Positions 33,662 through 44,685 of a stretch of 64,000 bases of DNA are shown one piece after another. The position numbers were made by a program, and so were the translations under genes. This stretch comes from Streptomyces fragilis (lineage in GTDB: Bacteria; Actinomycetota; Actinomycetes; Streptomycetales; Streptomycetaceae). Positions within the stretch are counted from its first letter, which is position 1; the number at the start of each line of letters is the position of its first letter. A model generated the notes under the pieces. That model was not told where the DNA came from. It saw only the letters and a list, made by a program, of their open reading frames with translations, and did not search any database. The stretch covers positions 62,001 to 126,000 of the forward strand of contig NZ_BEVZ01000005.1 in assembly GCF_003112515.1 (NCBI RefSeq), written 5' to 3'.

Positions 33662-35197
33662 ATGAGTGCGCCCACCCCGGCCCCCGGTGACGACACGCCC
33701 CGCGAGGGTTACTACCCGGACCCGTCCATCCCCGGATACGTCCGGTACTGGAACGGCTCGGCCTGGGTGCCGGGCACCAGCCGCCCGGCCCCGACGGACG
33801 GACGGCCGCTGCCCCCGCCGCCCGGCGTGTCGCCCCAGGCGGCCGCCCGCCCCGCGGCGCCCGCTCCGGCGCCCGGCCCTGCTCCGGCCCCGCCCGCCTC
33901 GCCCGGCGCCGACCGGCCCTCCGGCGACTCCGGGCGGCCGGCCGCTCCCCTTCCGTCGCCGTCCCCGGCGCCCGCGCCCGCCGTCTCGCCGCCGGTGGTG
34001 CCGCAGTCGTTCGGGGCGGTGGACGAGACGGGGCCCCAGTTCCTGGACACGAGCGACGAAATCGTCACCGAGATGGCGCCCGAGACGGGCCGCACCCCGG
34101 TGGTCCCTTCGCCCACCCCGGCCCCCGGGCCGCCCCCGGCGCCCGTGACCTCGCAGCCGTCACAGCCGTCGCACCTGGACGGCGGCAACTCCGCGCCCCC
34201 GGCGGGCGGTTCGGGCTGGGACGCGGTGCGGGCCGGCTCGGCCGAGCGGCCGCGTCCGGTCTCGTGGGGCTCGGCCGGGCAGGAGACGCCCGACCCGCGC
34301 TCGGTCGCGGACCAGCAGTCCGAGCAGCGGCCCTCGCAGGAGGGCACCATGGTGTTCCGGACCCGCCCCGCGGCCGAGCAGTCGCCCGCCGGCCCCCAGG
34401 GCCCGCAGCAGGCGGCGGCCCCGGTGCCCGCCCCGGCCCCGGCCCCGGTTCCCGCACCCGCACCGGCACCCGCATCGGCTCCCATCCCGGCGTCGTCTCC
34501 GTGGCCGCAGCAGTCCGGGCACCTCGCGGGCGACCAGGCCGCCGCGCAGGCCGCCGCCGCGCAGGCCGCCGCGGCCCAGGCGGCGCTCGCCCGGGCGTCC
34601 GCCGCGCACGCCGCCGCGCAGGCGACTCCGCAGGCGGCCGCGCAGGGCCCGGCGGCCCCGTGGAAGCCCGTGCAGGAGGACCCGTTCACCGCCGCCGCCC
34701 GGCGTCAGGCCTCCGCCCGTCCCGCGCCGCTGGGCAGCCGGGTCGCGGCCCGGCTGATCGACCTGGTGCTGGTCGGCGCGGTCACGGCGGCCGCGGCGGT
34801 CCCGCTGGGCATGCGGGCGTGGGAGCACGTGCAGGACAAGCTGGAGGCGGCGCGGCTCTCCGGGGAGAAGGTCACCGTCTGGCTGGTCGACGGCACCACC
34901 GGCGTCCAGCTCGGCATCGTCCTCGCCGTGCTGGTGGTCGCGGGCGTGCTCCTGGAGGTGCTGCCGACCTCCCGGACCGGGCGTACGCCGGGCAAGAAGC
35001 TGCTCGGGCTCCAGGTCCGCGACATCGAGGGGCACGAGCCCCCGTCCTTCGGCACGGCACTGCTGCGCTGGGCGGTCGGGACGATCCCCACGCTGCTGGT
35101 CGTCGGTGTGATCGGCCACCTGTGGGCCCTCTTCGACCGTCCCTGGCGGCAGGCATGGCACGACAAGGCCGCGCACACCTTCGTCGCCGGCCGCTGA
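33662..35197 (+). CDS. RDD family membrane protein with DUF2510 domain and long Pro/Ala linker
   Basis: A 511-residue protein. The N-terminus has a DUF2510 motif (REGYYPDPSIPGYVRYWNGS, then AWVPGT) that is common near actinobacterial membrane proteins. A ~300-residue disordered linker rich in Pro, Ala and Gln follows (including long Ala/Gln runs), then an RDD domain at ~365-505 (RVAARLIDLVLVGAVTAAAA, RTPGKKLLGLQV, RPWRQAWHDKAAHTFV) with three predicted helices. The function is unknown; RDD proteins are suspected transporters or channels. ATG 33662 gives MSAPTPAPG. Confidence 0.85.
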   Translation: MSAPTPAPGDDTPREGYYPDPSIPGYVRYWNGSAWVPGTSRPAPTDGRPLPPPPGVSPQAAARPAAPAPAPGPAPAPPASPGADRPSGDSGRPAAPLPSPSPAPAPAVSPPVVPQSFGAVDETGPQFLDTSDEIVTEMAPETGRTPVVPSPTPAPGPPPAPVTSQPSQPSHLDGGNSAPPAGGSGWDAVRAGSAERPRPVSWGSAGQETPDPRSVADQQSEQRPSQEGTMVFRTRPAAEQSPAGPQGPQQAAAPVPAPAPAPVPAPAPAPASAPIPASSPWPQQSGHLAGDQAAAQAAAAQAAAAQAALARASAAHAAAQATPQAAAQGPAAPWKPVQEDPFTAAARRQASARPAPLGSRVAARLIDLVLVGAVTAAAAVPLGMRAWEHVQDKLEAARLSGEKVTVWLVDGTTGVQLGIVLAVLVVAGVLLEVLPTSRTGRTPGKKLLGLQVRDIEGHEPPSFGTALLRWAVGTIPTLLVVGVIGHLWALFDRPWRQAWHDKAAHTFVAGR

Positions 35198-35204
35198 CGC
35201 GGAA

Positions 35205-35235
35205 GGGGCGCCCCGCCGAATCGGCGGAGCGCCCC
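35205..35235. terminator. bidirectional terminator between the RDD gene and hppD
   Basis: GGGGCGC (35205-35211) pairs with GCGCCCC (35229-35235) and CCGCCGA (35213-35219) with TCGGCGG (35221-35227), with a C/A mismatch between them. Convergent genes flank it. Confidence 0.75.
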
Positions 35236-35257
35236 CTCGTCGGGCGGTGTGCGGCGG

Positions 35258-37037
<1,780 letters not shown>

Positions 37038-37067
37038 CCGGACCGGACCGGGCCGGGCGACGGCGGA

Positions 37068-37205
37068 TGCCGGCCCGGACGGGCCGGCGTCGGTGTCGGG
37101 CGGGCCGGGGCCGGCGGCGGGCGTCAGCCTGGAGCGGGCCGGGACCGGGGCCGGCGTCGGGGGCGCCGGCCCGGATGGGTCGAAACCGGCGGCGGGCGTC
37201 AGCAG
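37068..37205. repeat. GC-rich repeats around the S16 protease stop
   Basis: The sequence CCGGCGGCGGGCGTCAGC, which contains the protease stop codon on the minus strand, occurs at about 37111 and again at about 37186. It is embedded in a CGGGCCGG-rich stretch. A duplicated gene end is likely. Confidence 0.45.
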
Positions 37206-37981
37206 GAGGGGACGGAGCCCTTGCCGGTGCGCAGCGCCTCGAGCGCGGTGATCGCGCCCTTCAGGCTGGTCACGGGTACCAGGCGCAGCCCCTCCGGGCG
37301 CTCGGCGAGGGCATCGCCGCACTCGGCCCGGGGCACCAGGAACACCGTCGCCCCGTCACGGACGGCCGCGCGGGTCTTCAGGGACACGCCGCCGACCGGG
37401 CCCACCGCGCCGTCGGGCGCGATGGTGCCGGTACCGGCGACCACCGTGTCGCCCGCCAGGTCGGTGCCCAGCTTCTCCACGATGCCCAGCGAGAACAGCA
37501 GCCCCGCGCTCGGCCCGCCGACGTCCGCGAGCCGCAGCGTCACCTTCACGTCCTTCGGGTCGCGCCCGAGGTACCCGAGGGCGGCCTCGGTCGCGTCGTC
37601 CTGGGACTGCCGCATCTGCTCGGTGTTGTACTTCTCGATCTCCTCGACGTCGTCCCCGCTCGGGTAGACGGCGTCGGTCGGCATCACGGCCTCGTCGGTG
37701 CGGAACCACCCGTCCACGACGTCCGCGAGCCGCACGTCGGCGTCCGGCCCGGTCGCCTCGATCGTCGTCATCCGCAGCTGTCCGTCCACCGGCACGGCGC
37801 GGACACCGGGGCCCTCGACGGTGATCACCGGTTTGCCGTCACGCTCGCCGAGCACGTTCGCGGTCAAGCCCGGCCGTGCCACCGTGAACGGAAGCGGGGC
37901 GAGCGCCGCGACCGCGACCAGCGCGGCGGCGGGCAGGGCGCAGAGGGCGACGGCCTGGGGGCGCGAGAGGCGAGAGAGCAC
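37199..37981 (-). CDS. Lon-like (S16) serine protease lacking a PDZ domain
   Basis: A 260-residue membrane-anchored protein: an N-terminal signal/anchor helix ([20 protein letters not shown]), a ~100-residue extracytoplasmic region, then an S16 peptidase domain with the catalytic Ser in [14 protein letters not shown] (~166) and the Lys in [11 protein letters not shown] (~209). The relatives of the YlbL type have a PDZ domain between anchor and S16 domain and are ~340-350 residues; no PDZ motif is seen here. The dyad itself is intact, so it should be active outside the membrane. It is divergent from the RDD gene at 38066. Confidence 0.8.
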   Translation of the reverse strand: MLSRLSRPQAVALCALPAAALVAVAALAPLPFTVARPGLTANVLGERDGKPVITVEGPGVRAVPVDGQLRMTTIEATGPDADVRLADVVDGWFRTDEAVMPTDAVYPSGDDVEEIEKYNTEQMRQSQDDATEAALGYLGRDPKDVKVTLRLADVGGPSAGLLFSLGIVEKLGTDLAGDTVVAGTGTIAPDGAVGPVGGVSLKTRAAVRDGATVFLVPRAECGDALAERPEGLRLVPVTSLKGAITALEALRTGKGSVPSC

Positions 37982-38065
37982 GGGGTCAATCTAACGGTGC
38001 GCACCCCTCCCCCGGACGGACCCCTGCCGGATGCGAGCACCCCGCGGGCGCGGTCGACTCGCCCC

Positions 38066-38923
38066 ATGAGCAGCGACGCCCCGCCCCCGCCGCCCCCGGA
38101 CGACGACGACCCGTTCCGCAAGCGCCCGCCCTCCGGCGGCGGCGCCCCGGGCACGGGCGACGCCGCGGGCAACGCCGGCGCAGCGCCCGGCCCCGGCAGC
38201 CCGTACGGCCGGCCCGGCGGCCCGGAAGGTGCGGGAGGCCCCGGCGGCCCGGAAGGCCCCGGCGGGCCCCGCGGCCCGTACGACCCGCCCGGCGGCCCCG
38301 AGGGCCCCGGCGGCGCGCACCCGCAGGGCAACGCCGGCCCCGGCAGCCCGTACGACCCGGGCGGCCCCGCCTCACCCGGCGGCCCGCACGGCCAGTACGG
38401 GCCCACGGGCGCGTACGGCCCCGGCGGCCCGTACTCGGGAGGCACGGCCCCCGACCCGCTCGCCGGCATGCCGCCGCTGGCCGACAGCCTGCGCCGCGTC
38501 GCGGCCCGGATCATCGACCTGGTCCTCGTCGGCGTGGTCGTCGGCCTGCTGGCCTGGGCGTTCGACGTCGACGAGTACGAGTTCGACACCGACCGCGTGG
38601 ACGCCGCCAAGTTCTGGATCCGCGACATCATCATCGCGGTTCTCTACGTCGCCTACGACACCATCATGATCGCGCGCAACGGGCAGACCCTCGGCAAGAA
38701 GCTGCTCAAGCTGCGCGTCGCCAACCTCGACGACGGCAGCACCCCCTCCATGGCCACCTCGCTGCTGCGCGCGGCCGTGCTCTGGGTGCCGTTCGCCTTC
38801 TGCTGCGCCTGCCTGTGGATCGCGATCACGGGCGGCTGGAGCTTCTTCGACAAGCCCTACAAGCAGGGCCTGCACGACAAGGCCGCCAAGACGGTGGTGG
38901 TCAGCACCGAACCGAACGGCTGA
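38066..38923 (+). CDS. RDD family membrane protein with Gly/Pro-rich N-terminus
   Basis: A 285-residue protein with ~130 residues of low-complexity Pro/Gly/Ser/Tyr sequence (repeats of GPGGPEG and GSPYDPGG) followed by an RDD domain at ~140-285: [33 protein letters not shown] and [17 protein letters not shown]. About three to four helices are predicted. The function is unknown. ATG 38066 follows CGACTCGCCCC without a clear ribosome site. Confidence 0.82.
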   Translation: MSSDAPPPPPPDDDDPFRKRPPSGGGAPGTGDAAGNAGAAPGPGSPYGRPGGPEGAGGPGGPEGPGGPRGPYDPPGGPEGPGGAHPQGNAGPGSPYDPGGPASPGGPHGQYGPTGAYGPGGPYSGGTAPDPLAGMPPLADSLRRVAARIIDLVLVGVVVGLLAWAFDVDEYEFDTDRVDAAKFWIRDIIIAVLYVAYDTIMIARNGQTLGKKLLKLRVANLDDGSTPSMATSLLRAAVLWVPFAFCCACLWIAITGGWSFFDKPYKQGLHDKAAKTVVVSTEPNG

Positions 38924-38944
38924 CGCGAATCCGGTGACGGCCCG

Positions 38945-39214
38945 TCAGCGCCGCGCGGGCTCCCGCCGCGCGGCGTCCGCCGTGTCCGAGGTGGCCGGAA
39001 CCCGCTCCTGACCGCCGCGCCCGGCCGGCCCGGAGGCCACCGCGGCGAGCACGCCCAGGGCGAGCGAGAGGATCGCGACCAGCGCGACGGCGAGGACCGA
39101 ACTCGCACCGCTGAGCGCCAGCAGGGCGACCGTGCACAGCACCGCCGCGCCGGTGCCACGGACCAGCTGCGCGGTGGACGGGGTCACGGGGGGAGTCACG
39201 GGCGGACGGGCCAT
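38945..39214 (-). CDS. small two-helix membrane protein, function unknown
   Basis: An 89-residue protein with a Pro/Thr N-terminus (MARPPVTPPVTPSTAQLV), two adjacent hydrophobic helices at ~20-65 and a polar Arg-rich C-terminus. It matches a conserved Streptomyces small membrane protein type in general appearance only; no family is recognised. It is convergent with the RDD gene (22-bp gap) and its promoter would lie in the following large intergenic region. Confidence 0.6.
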   Translation of the reverse strand: MARPPVTPPVTPSTAQLVRGTGAAVLCTVALLALSGASSVLAVALVAILSLALGVLAAVASGPAGRGGQERVPATSDTADAARREPARR

Positions 39215-39610
39215 GGCAATCGTGTCCTCGGTGCGTAGGTGGGCGACGGTCTGTGCCGGGAACCGCGGAGACCGCGCCTCCCGAAGGGCAGGGCACGGCT
39301 TCTGTCCGGCACATGCCCGAGCCATCTGCCGGACAAGCGCGCCACCGTCCGGCGACGGGTGCACCGGGGGGCGCACGCAGGCACGCGCAGGGCACGGCAA
39401 GCGCCCCGCCCTTCCCGACCGAGCGACCGCTTACACGAAGTGCTCACGACAAGTCAAGGTCTGGTTTTTCCACGGAACCTCCGGTCAAATGTTCTCACTT
39501 GACACACGCGTATCTACGCGCGCAGCTCCTGCCTGCCTGGAATCGCAGGACCAGTACTTCCGTACTCAGGACATCTCTCATGTGCGCGCGGACGCGGGGG
39601 AGGAATTCAA
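39215..39610. other. non-coding region upstream of the M6 protease
   Basis: No gene is apparent. It holds TTGACA at 39499-39504, forming with GTCAA at 39484-39488 a short inverted repeat, and AGTACTTCCGTACT at 39553-39566, a perfect 5-bp inverted repeat. These may be promoter and operator parts for the protease gene. No fitting -10 hexamer follows the TTGACA at 17 nt. Confidence 0.4.
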
Positions 39611-41941
39611 GTGGCATCCAGATGGGCGCTTCGGGCGGCCGCTACTGCCGTCGTCATCACGACGGCCGGAGCCGGTCTCTCGACCTTCGCTGTGGCACAG
39701 CCCGCCGAGGGCACCGCTGTCACCGCGAAGACGGGCTCGCCGACCAAGGGCGAGAACCGGGAACACAACTTCGAAGGCCCCCTGACCGACAGTCAGGAGG
39801 CCAAGCGCGACGAGGCCATCAACCAGGTCCTCGCCGGCGAGGCCACGGCCGAGAAGAAGAACGGCTCCAAGGTCGTCGAGCTCAAGGGCAGGAACAAGCA
39901 CCGCGGAAGCAAGTACGTCGAGCTGGGCCGGGAGAAGACCGACAAGATCTTCACCATCCTGGTCGAGTTCGGGGACCAGGTGGACCCCCGCTACGGCGGC
40001 ACCCCCGGCCCGCTGCACAACAAGATCGCCCAGCCGGACCGGTCGAAGGACAACTCGACCGAGTGGCAGGCCGACTACAACCAGAAGCACTTCGAGGACC
40101 TGTACTTCGGTGAGGGCGAGTCCCTCAAGACGTACTACGAGAAGCAGTCCTCCGGTCGCTACTCGGTCGACGGCGAGGTCTCCGACTGGGTCAAGGTGCC
40201 CTACAACGAGGCCCGCTACGGCTCGAACCTCTGTGACCCCTGCGCGTGGAACGCGGTGCAGGACGGTCTGAACGCCTGGTTCGCGTCGGAGACCGCGAAG
40301 GGCGCCACGTCCGCCGAGCTCAAGTCCCGCCTGGCCGAGTACGACCAGTGGGACCGCTACGACTTCGACGGCGACGGCAACTTCAACGAGGCCGACGGCT
40401 ACGTCGACCACTTCCAGATCGTGCACGCCGGTGAGGACGAGTCCGCCGGTGGCGGAGCCCAGGGCGAGGACGCCATCTGGGCCCACCGCTGGTACGCGTT
40501 CGGCACCGACGCCGGCCGCAGCGGCCCGGAGGGCAACAAGCTCGGCGGCACCCAGATCGGTGACACCGGCATCTGGGTCGGCGACTACACCATCCAGCCG
40601 GAGAACGGCGGCCTCGGTGTCTTCGCCCACGAGTACGGCCACGACCTCGGTCTGCCGGACCACTACGACACCCAGGGCGGCGAGAACTCCACGGGGTTCT
40701 GGACGCTGATGTCCTCGGGTTCGTGGCTGGGCACCGGTGACGGCCAGATCGGCAACCTCCCCGGCGACATGAACGCCTGGGACAAGCTGCAGCTGGGCTG
40801 GCTGGACTACAAGCTGGTCGACTCCAAGAAGGCCTCGTCGACCAAGCTGGGCGTGCAGTCCTACAACACCAAGGACAAGCAGGCGCTGATCGTCGAGCTG
40901 CCCGAGAAGAACGTCACCACCGAGGTCTTCACGCCCGCCCAGGGCGAGAAGCAGTGGTGGAGCGGCAAGGGCGACGACCTGCGCAACACGCTCACCCGTA
41001 GCGTCGACCTGACCGGCAAGACGTCGGCCAAGCTGTCCTTCGAGGGTCAGTACGACATCGAGCAGGACTACGACTACGGCTACGTCGAGGTCTCCACGGA
41101 CGGCGGCGCCAACTTCACGGCGATCGACGGCACCGTCGAGGGCCAGCCGATCCCGCGTGACGGCAGCGGCGCCCCGGCGCTGACCGGTGTCGTCGACACG
41201 AACTCGACCTTCGAGTTCCCGCTGGACGCGTACGCCGGCAAGCAGATCCAGGTCCGCTTCCGCTACGCCACCGACGGTGGCCTGTCCCGTCCGGGTCTGG
41301 TCGCCGACAGCATCGTCATCACGGCGGACGGCGCGGCGGTCTTCTCCGACGACGCCGAGACCGAGGTGGCCGGCTGGACCGCCAACGGCTTCACCCGTGT
41401 GGGCTCCAGCTTCACCGACAGCTACCCGCAGTACTACATCGTCGAGAACCGTCGTCACGTCGGCTACGACAAGCAGCTGAAGACGGGCCCGTACAACTTC
41501 GGCTTCTCGACGACCCGTCCCGACTGGGTCGAGCACTACGCGTACCAGACCGGCATGCTGGTCTGGAAGTGGGACACCTCCCAGGCGGACAACAACACCA
41601 GCCAGCACCCGGGCACCGGCCTGATCCTCCCGATCGACGCCCACCCGGCCCCGCTGCGCTGGAAGGACGGCACCCTCATGCGGAACCGCATCCAGGCCTA
41701 CGACTCTCCGTTCGGCCTGACGCGGACCACCGGCATGACCCTGCACAAGGCCGATGTCGCCACCGTCGTCCCGTCCCTGCCCGGCGTGCCGGTCTTCGAC
41801 GACACCAAGGACGACTACTACGACGAGGCCAACAAGCTGGCGGGTGTCAAGGTCGACAGCACCAACACCCGGATCCAGCTCGTGAAGCAGTCCCACGACG
41901 GCTCCACGATCACGGTCCAGGTCGGTCCCGCGCGCCGGTAG
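39611..41941 (+). CDS. secreted M6 family metalloprotease (immune inhibitor A type)
   Basis: A 776-residue secreted protease. It has a signal peptide at 1-30 (ALRAAATAVVITTAGAGLST), propeptide to ~110, then the M6 catalytic domain with the zinc site VFAHEYGHDLGLPDHYD near residue 338. MAM/jelly-roll-like C-terminal domains follow (KTSAKLSFEGQYDIEQDYDY; RPGLVADSIVIT). M6 enzymes degrade extracellular proteins. GTG 39611 follows GGGGGAGG. The gene uses visibly more GTC/AAG codons with fewer runs of GC-rich low complexity than its neighbours, consistent with high expression. A hairpin lies 90 nt downstream. Confidence 0.95.
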   Translation: MASRWALRAAATAVVITTAGAGLSTFAVAQPAEGTAVTAKTGSPTKGENREHNFEGPLTDSQEAKRDEAINQVLAGEATAEKKNGSKVVELKGRNKHRGSKYVELGREKTDKIFTILVEFGDQVDPRYGGTPGPLHNKIAQPDRSKDNSTEWQADYNQKHFEDLYFGEGESLKTYYEKQSSGRYSVDGEVSDWVKVPYNEARYGSNLCDPCAWNAVQDGLNAWFASETAKGATSAELKSRLAEYDQWDRYDFDGDGNFNEADGYVDHFQIVHAGEDESAGGGAQGEDAIWAHRWYAFGTDAGRSGPEGNKLGGTQIGDTGIWVGDYTIQPENGGLGVFAHEYGHDLGLPDHYDTQGGENSTGFWTLMSSGSWLGTGDGQIGNLPGDMNAWDKLQLGWLDYKLVDSKKASSTKLGVQSYNTKDKQALIVELPEKNVTTEVFTPAQGEKQWWSGKGDDLRNTLTRSVDLTGKTSAKLSFEGQYDIEQDYDYGYVEVSTDGGANFTAIDGTVEGQPIPRDGSGAPALTGVVDTNSTFEFPLDAYAGKQIQVRFRYATDGGLSRPGLVADSIVITADGAAVFSDDAETEVAGWTANGFTRVGSSFTDSYPQYYIVENRRHVGYDKQLKTGPYNFGFSTTRPDWVEHYAYQTGMLVWKWDTSQADNNTSQHPGTGLILPIDAHPAPLRWKDGTLMRNRIQAYDSPFGLTRTTGMTLHKADVATVVPSLPGVPVFDDTKDDYYDEANKLAGVKVDSTNTRIQLVKQSHDGSTITVQVGPARR

Positions 41942-42033
41942 TGCGTACCAAGTGATCTAGGCCACATCGCATCACCGCAGGTCGGACAGCGTTCGGCGGC
42001 GTTCCCCTGGCGGGGCGCCGCCGGACGTGTTCA

Positions 42034-42074
42034 GATGCCTCCCATCGAAATTTTCGACGTCGACGGGAGGCATC
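42034..42074 (+). promoter_or_regulatory. hairpin burying the ribosome-binding site of the 42078 gene
   Basis: GATGCCTCCC at 42034-42043 pairs perfectly over 10 bp with GGGAGGCATC at 42065-42074. The GGGAGG in the 3' arm is the Shine-Dalgarno of the ATG at 42078. The 21-nt loop contains the near-palindromic TCGAAATTTTCGA. The hairpin would block initiation unless opened; a role as protease-gene terminator is an alternative. Confidence 0.6.
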
Positions 42075-42077
42075 GTC

Positions 42078-42419
42078 ATGTCCTCAGGATTCGTCCGGCT
42101 GCCGAGCGGCAGTGTGGTGGTCGCGCTGACGCTGCCCCGGCCCGACGAGCCGGGGGGCCGCGGGAGGGACCGGGACCGGGTGCGGGTGCTGGTGCACGCG
42201 CGGAACCGGGCGCGGGCGCTCACCCGGCTGCGCAACCTGGGGCTGCGGGCGGTGTACCTGCGGGGCAACGTGGCGCCGCCCACCCCCGACGAGGTGACGG
42301 CGGTCCTGCACCACCCCGACGGCCTCATATGGCGCGCGGCCCCGGCCCCCCGCGGCGGTCAGTACCACCCCTGGCACCCCATCCGCACCCTCGTGGGCCG
42401 CCCCGCGGCCTGGGCCTGA
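42078..42419 (+). CDS. small basic protein of unknown function
   Basis: A 113-residue, Arg-rich protein (MSSGFVRLPSGSVVVALTLP; HARNRARALTRLRNLGLRAV). The alternation of strands and a basic helix suggests a small alpha/beta fold, possibly nucleic-acid binding, but no family is recognised. Coding character is supported by GC3 pattern and a GGGAGG ribosome site 8 nt before the ATG, which sits inside a hairpin. The C-terminus ends in a region of GC-rich repeats. It is convergent with pncA. Confidence 0.6.
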   Translation: MSSGFVRLPSGSVVVALTLPRPDEPGGRGRDRDRVRVLVHARNRARALTRLRNLGLRAVYLRGNVAPPTPDEVTAVLHHPDGLIWRAAPAPRGGQYHPWHPIRTLVGRPAAWA

Positions 42420-42526
42420 CCCGCAGGCCCCGCACCCCTCGGGGCCCGCACCCCGCAGGGCCCGCCCCCCTCGGGGGCCGCGCCCCGCAGGCCCCCTGAC
42501 CCGCAGGCCCCGCGCCCCGGCGGGCG
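42420..42526. repeat. GC-rich low-complexity spacer between the small protein gene and pncA
   Basis: Repeated CCCGCAGGCCCCGC and CCCTCGGGG units, partly self-complementary (CCCCTCGGGG, CCCCCCTCGGGGG). They could act as terminators for the convergent genes. No coding potential. Confidence 0.5.
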
Positions 42527-43126
42527 TCAGCCGCCCGCGACGACCGGCTCGCCCGTGAGGTCCACCCCGGCCAGCCGGAGCTCCTCCAGGGCGCGGTCGG
42601 TGGTGGCGCGGGTGACACCCGCCGTCAGCGGGAGCAGGACACGGGTGCGCAGGCCCGCCTTCACCGCGTCCAGGGCCGTCGCCCGCACGCAGTGGTCGGT
42701 GGCGATGCCGACGACGTCGACCTCCTCGACGTCCCGTGCCCGCAGCCACTCCGCGAGCCCCACGCCGTTCTCGTCGGCCCCCTCGAACCCGCTGTACGCG
42801 GCCGCGTAGGCGCCCTTGTCGAAGACCGCGTCCACCGCCCCCGAGGCGACCGCGGGCGTGAAGTTCGGGTGGAAGCCCACGCCCTCGGTCCCCGCCACGC
42901 AGTGCGCCGGCCAGGAGTGCACGAAGTCCGGGTCGTCCGCGAAGTGCCCGCCCGGCGCGACGTGGTGGTCGCGCGTGGCCACCACGTGCTGGTACGCCCC
43001 CGCCTGGCCCGCCTGACCGATCAGCTCCGTGATCGCCGCGGCGACGTCCGCGCCGCCGGACACCGCGAGGCTGCCGCCCTCGCAGAAGTCGTTCTGCACG
43101 TCCACCACGATCAACGCTCGACGCAT
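42527..43126 (-). CDS. pncA: nicotinamidase
   Basis: A 199-residue nicotinamidase, hydrolysing nicotinamide to nicotinate for NAD salvage. Catalytic features: Asp in LIVVDVQNDF (residue 9), Lys in VFDKGAY and Cys in GIATDHCVRATA; metal-binding residues lie in ATRDHHVAPGGHFAD. ATG 43126 starts MRRALIVVD. It lies directly behind pncB on the same strand, with ~120 bp between, so the two salvage steps are probably co-regulated. Confidence 0.95.
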   Translation of the reverse strand: MRRALIVVDVQNDFCEGGSLAVSGGADVAAAITELIGQAGQAGAYQHVVATRDHHVAPGGHFADDPDFVHSWPAHCVAGTEGVGFHPNFTPAVASGAVDAVFDKGAYAAAYSGFEGADENGVGLAEWLRARDVEEVDVVGIATDHCVRATALDAVKAGLRTRVLLPLTAGVTRATTDRALEELRLAGVDLTGEPVVAGG

Positions 43127-43247
43127 CGCCCCGTACCAACCCTTCGCCCTGCCAGAGGGAGACAACTGGAAACCATTGGAAAGAACCGGAAAAGCTTCAC
43201 GCACCGACGGCTGCTGCATACCCGTCCACCGGCACCGCCGCACGTCG

Positions 43248-44579
43248 TCACACGGCGTACTCCGTCGGAATGACGGGTTCCCCCCGCGACAGCTGGGTCG
43301 CGGACATCGGCAGCGAGGCCCGGGCCGCCGCGTGCCGCTCGCGCGCCGCCTCCAGCGGCTCCCGCCCCACGACCTCGCCCCCGCGCACCAGCTCCACCAG
43401 CAGCTGCGAGGCGGCCAGCTCCTCGGGGACCTCCCCGGTGCCGATCACCTCCGCCTCCGCCACCCCGTACGCGTCGTAGCGGCGCGCGGCCCACTTGCGC
43501 CCGCCCAGCGTCTGCTTGCCGCCGCCGGAACGCTTCGCCACCGGCTCCAGCGGGGCGTCGGCGTCCGCGGAGGCCGCACGGGCCACCAGCTTGTAGACCA
43601 TCGACGCCGTCGGGTGCCCCGACCCGGTGACCAGCTGCGTGCCCACGCCGTACGCGTCCACCGGCGCGGCGGCCAGCGAGGCGATGGCGTACTCGTCCAG
43701 GTCGGAGGTCACCACGATCCGGGTGCCCTCCGCGCCCAGCGTGTCCAGCTGCTGGCGCACCCGGTGCGCCACCAGGAGCAGGTCACCGGAGTCGATGCGC
43801 ACCGCGCCCAGCTCAGGACCCGCCACCTCCACCGCCAGGGCGACCGCCTCGGCGACGTCGTAGGTGTCCACCAGCAGCGTGGTGCCCCGCCCCAGCGAGT
43901 CGACCTGCGCGGTGAAGGCGTCCCGCTCCGAGTCGTGGACCAGCGTGAAGGCGTGCGCGCTGGTGCCGATGGTGGGGATGTCGTAGCGGAAGCCGGCCGC
44001 CAGGTCCGAGGTGGAGGAGAAACCGCCGACGTAGGCCGCCCGCGAGGCGGCGACCGCCGCCAGCTCGTGCGTACGGCGCGCGCCCATCTCCATCAGCGGC
44101 CGGTCCCCGGCCGCCGAGGCCATCCGGGAGGCCGCGGCGGCGATCGCGGAGTCGTGGTTGAGGATCGACAGGATCACCGTCTCCAGCAGCACGCACTCGG
44201 CGAAGCTGCCCTCCACCCGCAGGATCGGGGAGCCGGGGAAGTAGACCTCGCCCTCGGGGTAGCCCCAGATGTCGCCCCCGAAGCGGTAGTCCGCCAGCCA
44301 GTCCAGCGTCGCGTCGTCGACCACCCGGCGCTCCCGCAGGAAGGCCAGCTGCGCCTCGTCGAAGCGGAAGTTGCGCACCGCGTCCAGCACCCGGCCGGTG
44401 CCGCAGACCACGCCGTAGCGGCGGCCCGAGGGCAGGCGGCGGGTGAAGACCTCGAAGACGGAACGCCGCTCGGCCGTCCCACCCTTCAGGGCCGCCTGCA
44501 GCATGGTCAGTTCGTAGTGGTCCGTGAAGAGCGCCGTCGACGGCACGTCGACCGGCAGCCCGAGCTCCGCTGTGTTCAT
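43248..44579 (-). CDS. pncB: nicotinate phosphoribosyltransferase
   Basis: A 443-residue enzyme that joins nicotinate and PRPP to nicotinate mononucleotide. Typical segments: LFTDHYELTMLQAAL near 17, RRTHELAAVAASRAAYVGGF, and SAHAFTLVHDSERDAF with the catalytic His, then RIDSGDLLLVAH. The length fits the actinobacterial PncB1 group. The ATG at 44579 is preceded by a perfect 7-1-7 palindrome, and a TAGCAT hexamer ends 7 nt upstream, so the message may be leaderless. It is divergent from clpS, as in mycobacteria. Confidence 0.95.
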   Translation of the reverse strand: MNTAELGLPVDVPSTALFTDHYELTMLQAALKGGTAERRSVFEVFTRRLPSGRRYGVVCGTGRVLDAVRNFRFDEAQLAFLRERRVVDDATLDWLADYRFGGDIWGYPEGEVYFPGSPILRVEGSFAECVLLETVILSILNHDSAIAAAASRMASAAGDRPLMEMGARRTHELAAVAASRAAYVGGFSSTSDLAAGFRYDIPTIGTSAHAFTLVHDSERDAFTAQVDSLGRGTTLLVDTYDVAEAVALAVEVAGPELGAVRIDSGDLLLVAHRVRQQLDTLGAEGTRIVVTSDLDEYAIASLAAAPVDAYGVGTQLVTGSGHPTASMVYKLVARAASADADAPLEPVAKRSGGGKQTLGGRKWAARRYDAYGVAEAEVIGTGEVPEELAASQLLVELVRGGEVVGREPLEAARERHAAARASLPMSATQLSRGEPVIPTEYAV

Positions 44580-44600
44580 GGGCCTGATGCTACCCCCATC

Positions 44601-44615
44601 TCGTCAATTTGACGA
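44601..44615. promoter_or_regulatory. palindrome between pncB and clpS
   Basis: TCGTCAA-T-TTGACGA is perfect. It lies 22 nt before the pncB ATG, in the -10/-35 region, and 71 nt before clpS. A candidate operator for an NAD-metabolism repressor. Confidence 0.5.
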
Positions 44616-44685
44616 TTAGTGTTCGGTGACGCCCTCGCGCCGCCCCGGGACCCGGTCCGTGCGGGTACCCAGCTGGGGTGGCAGC

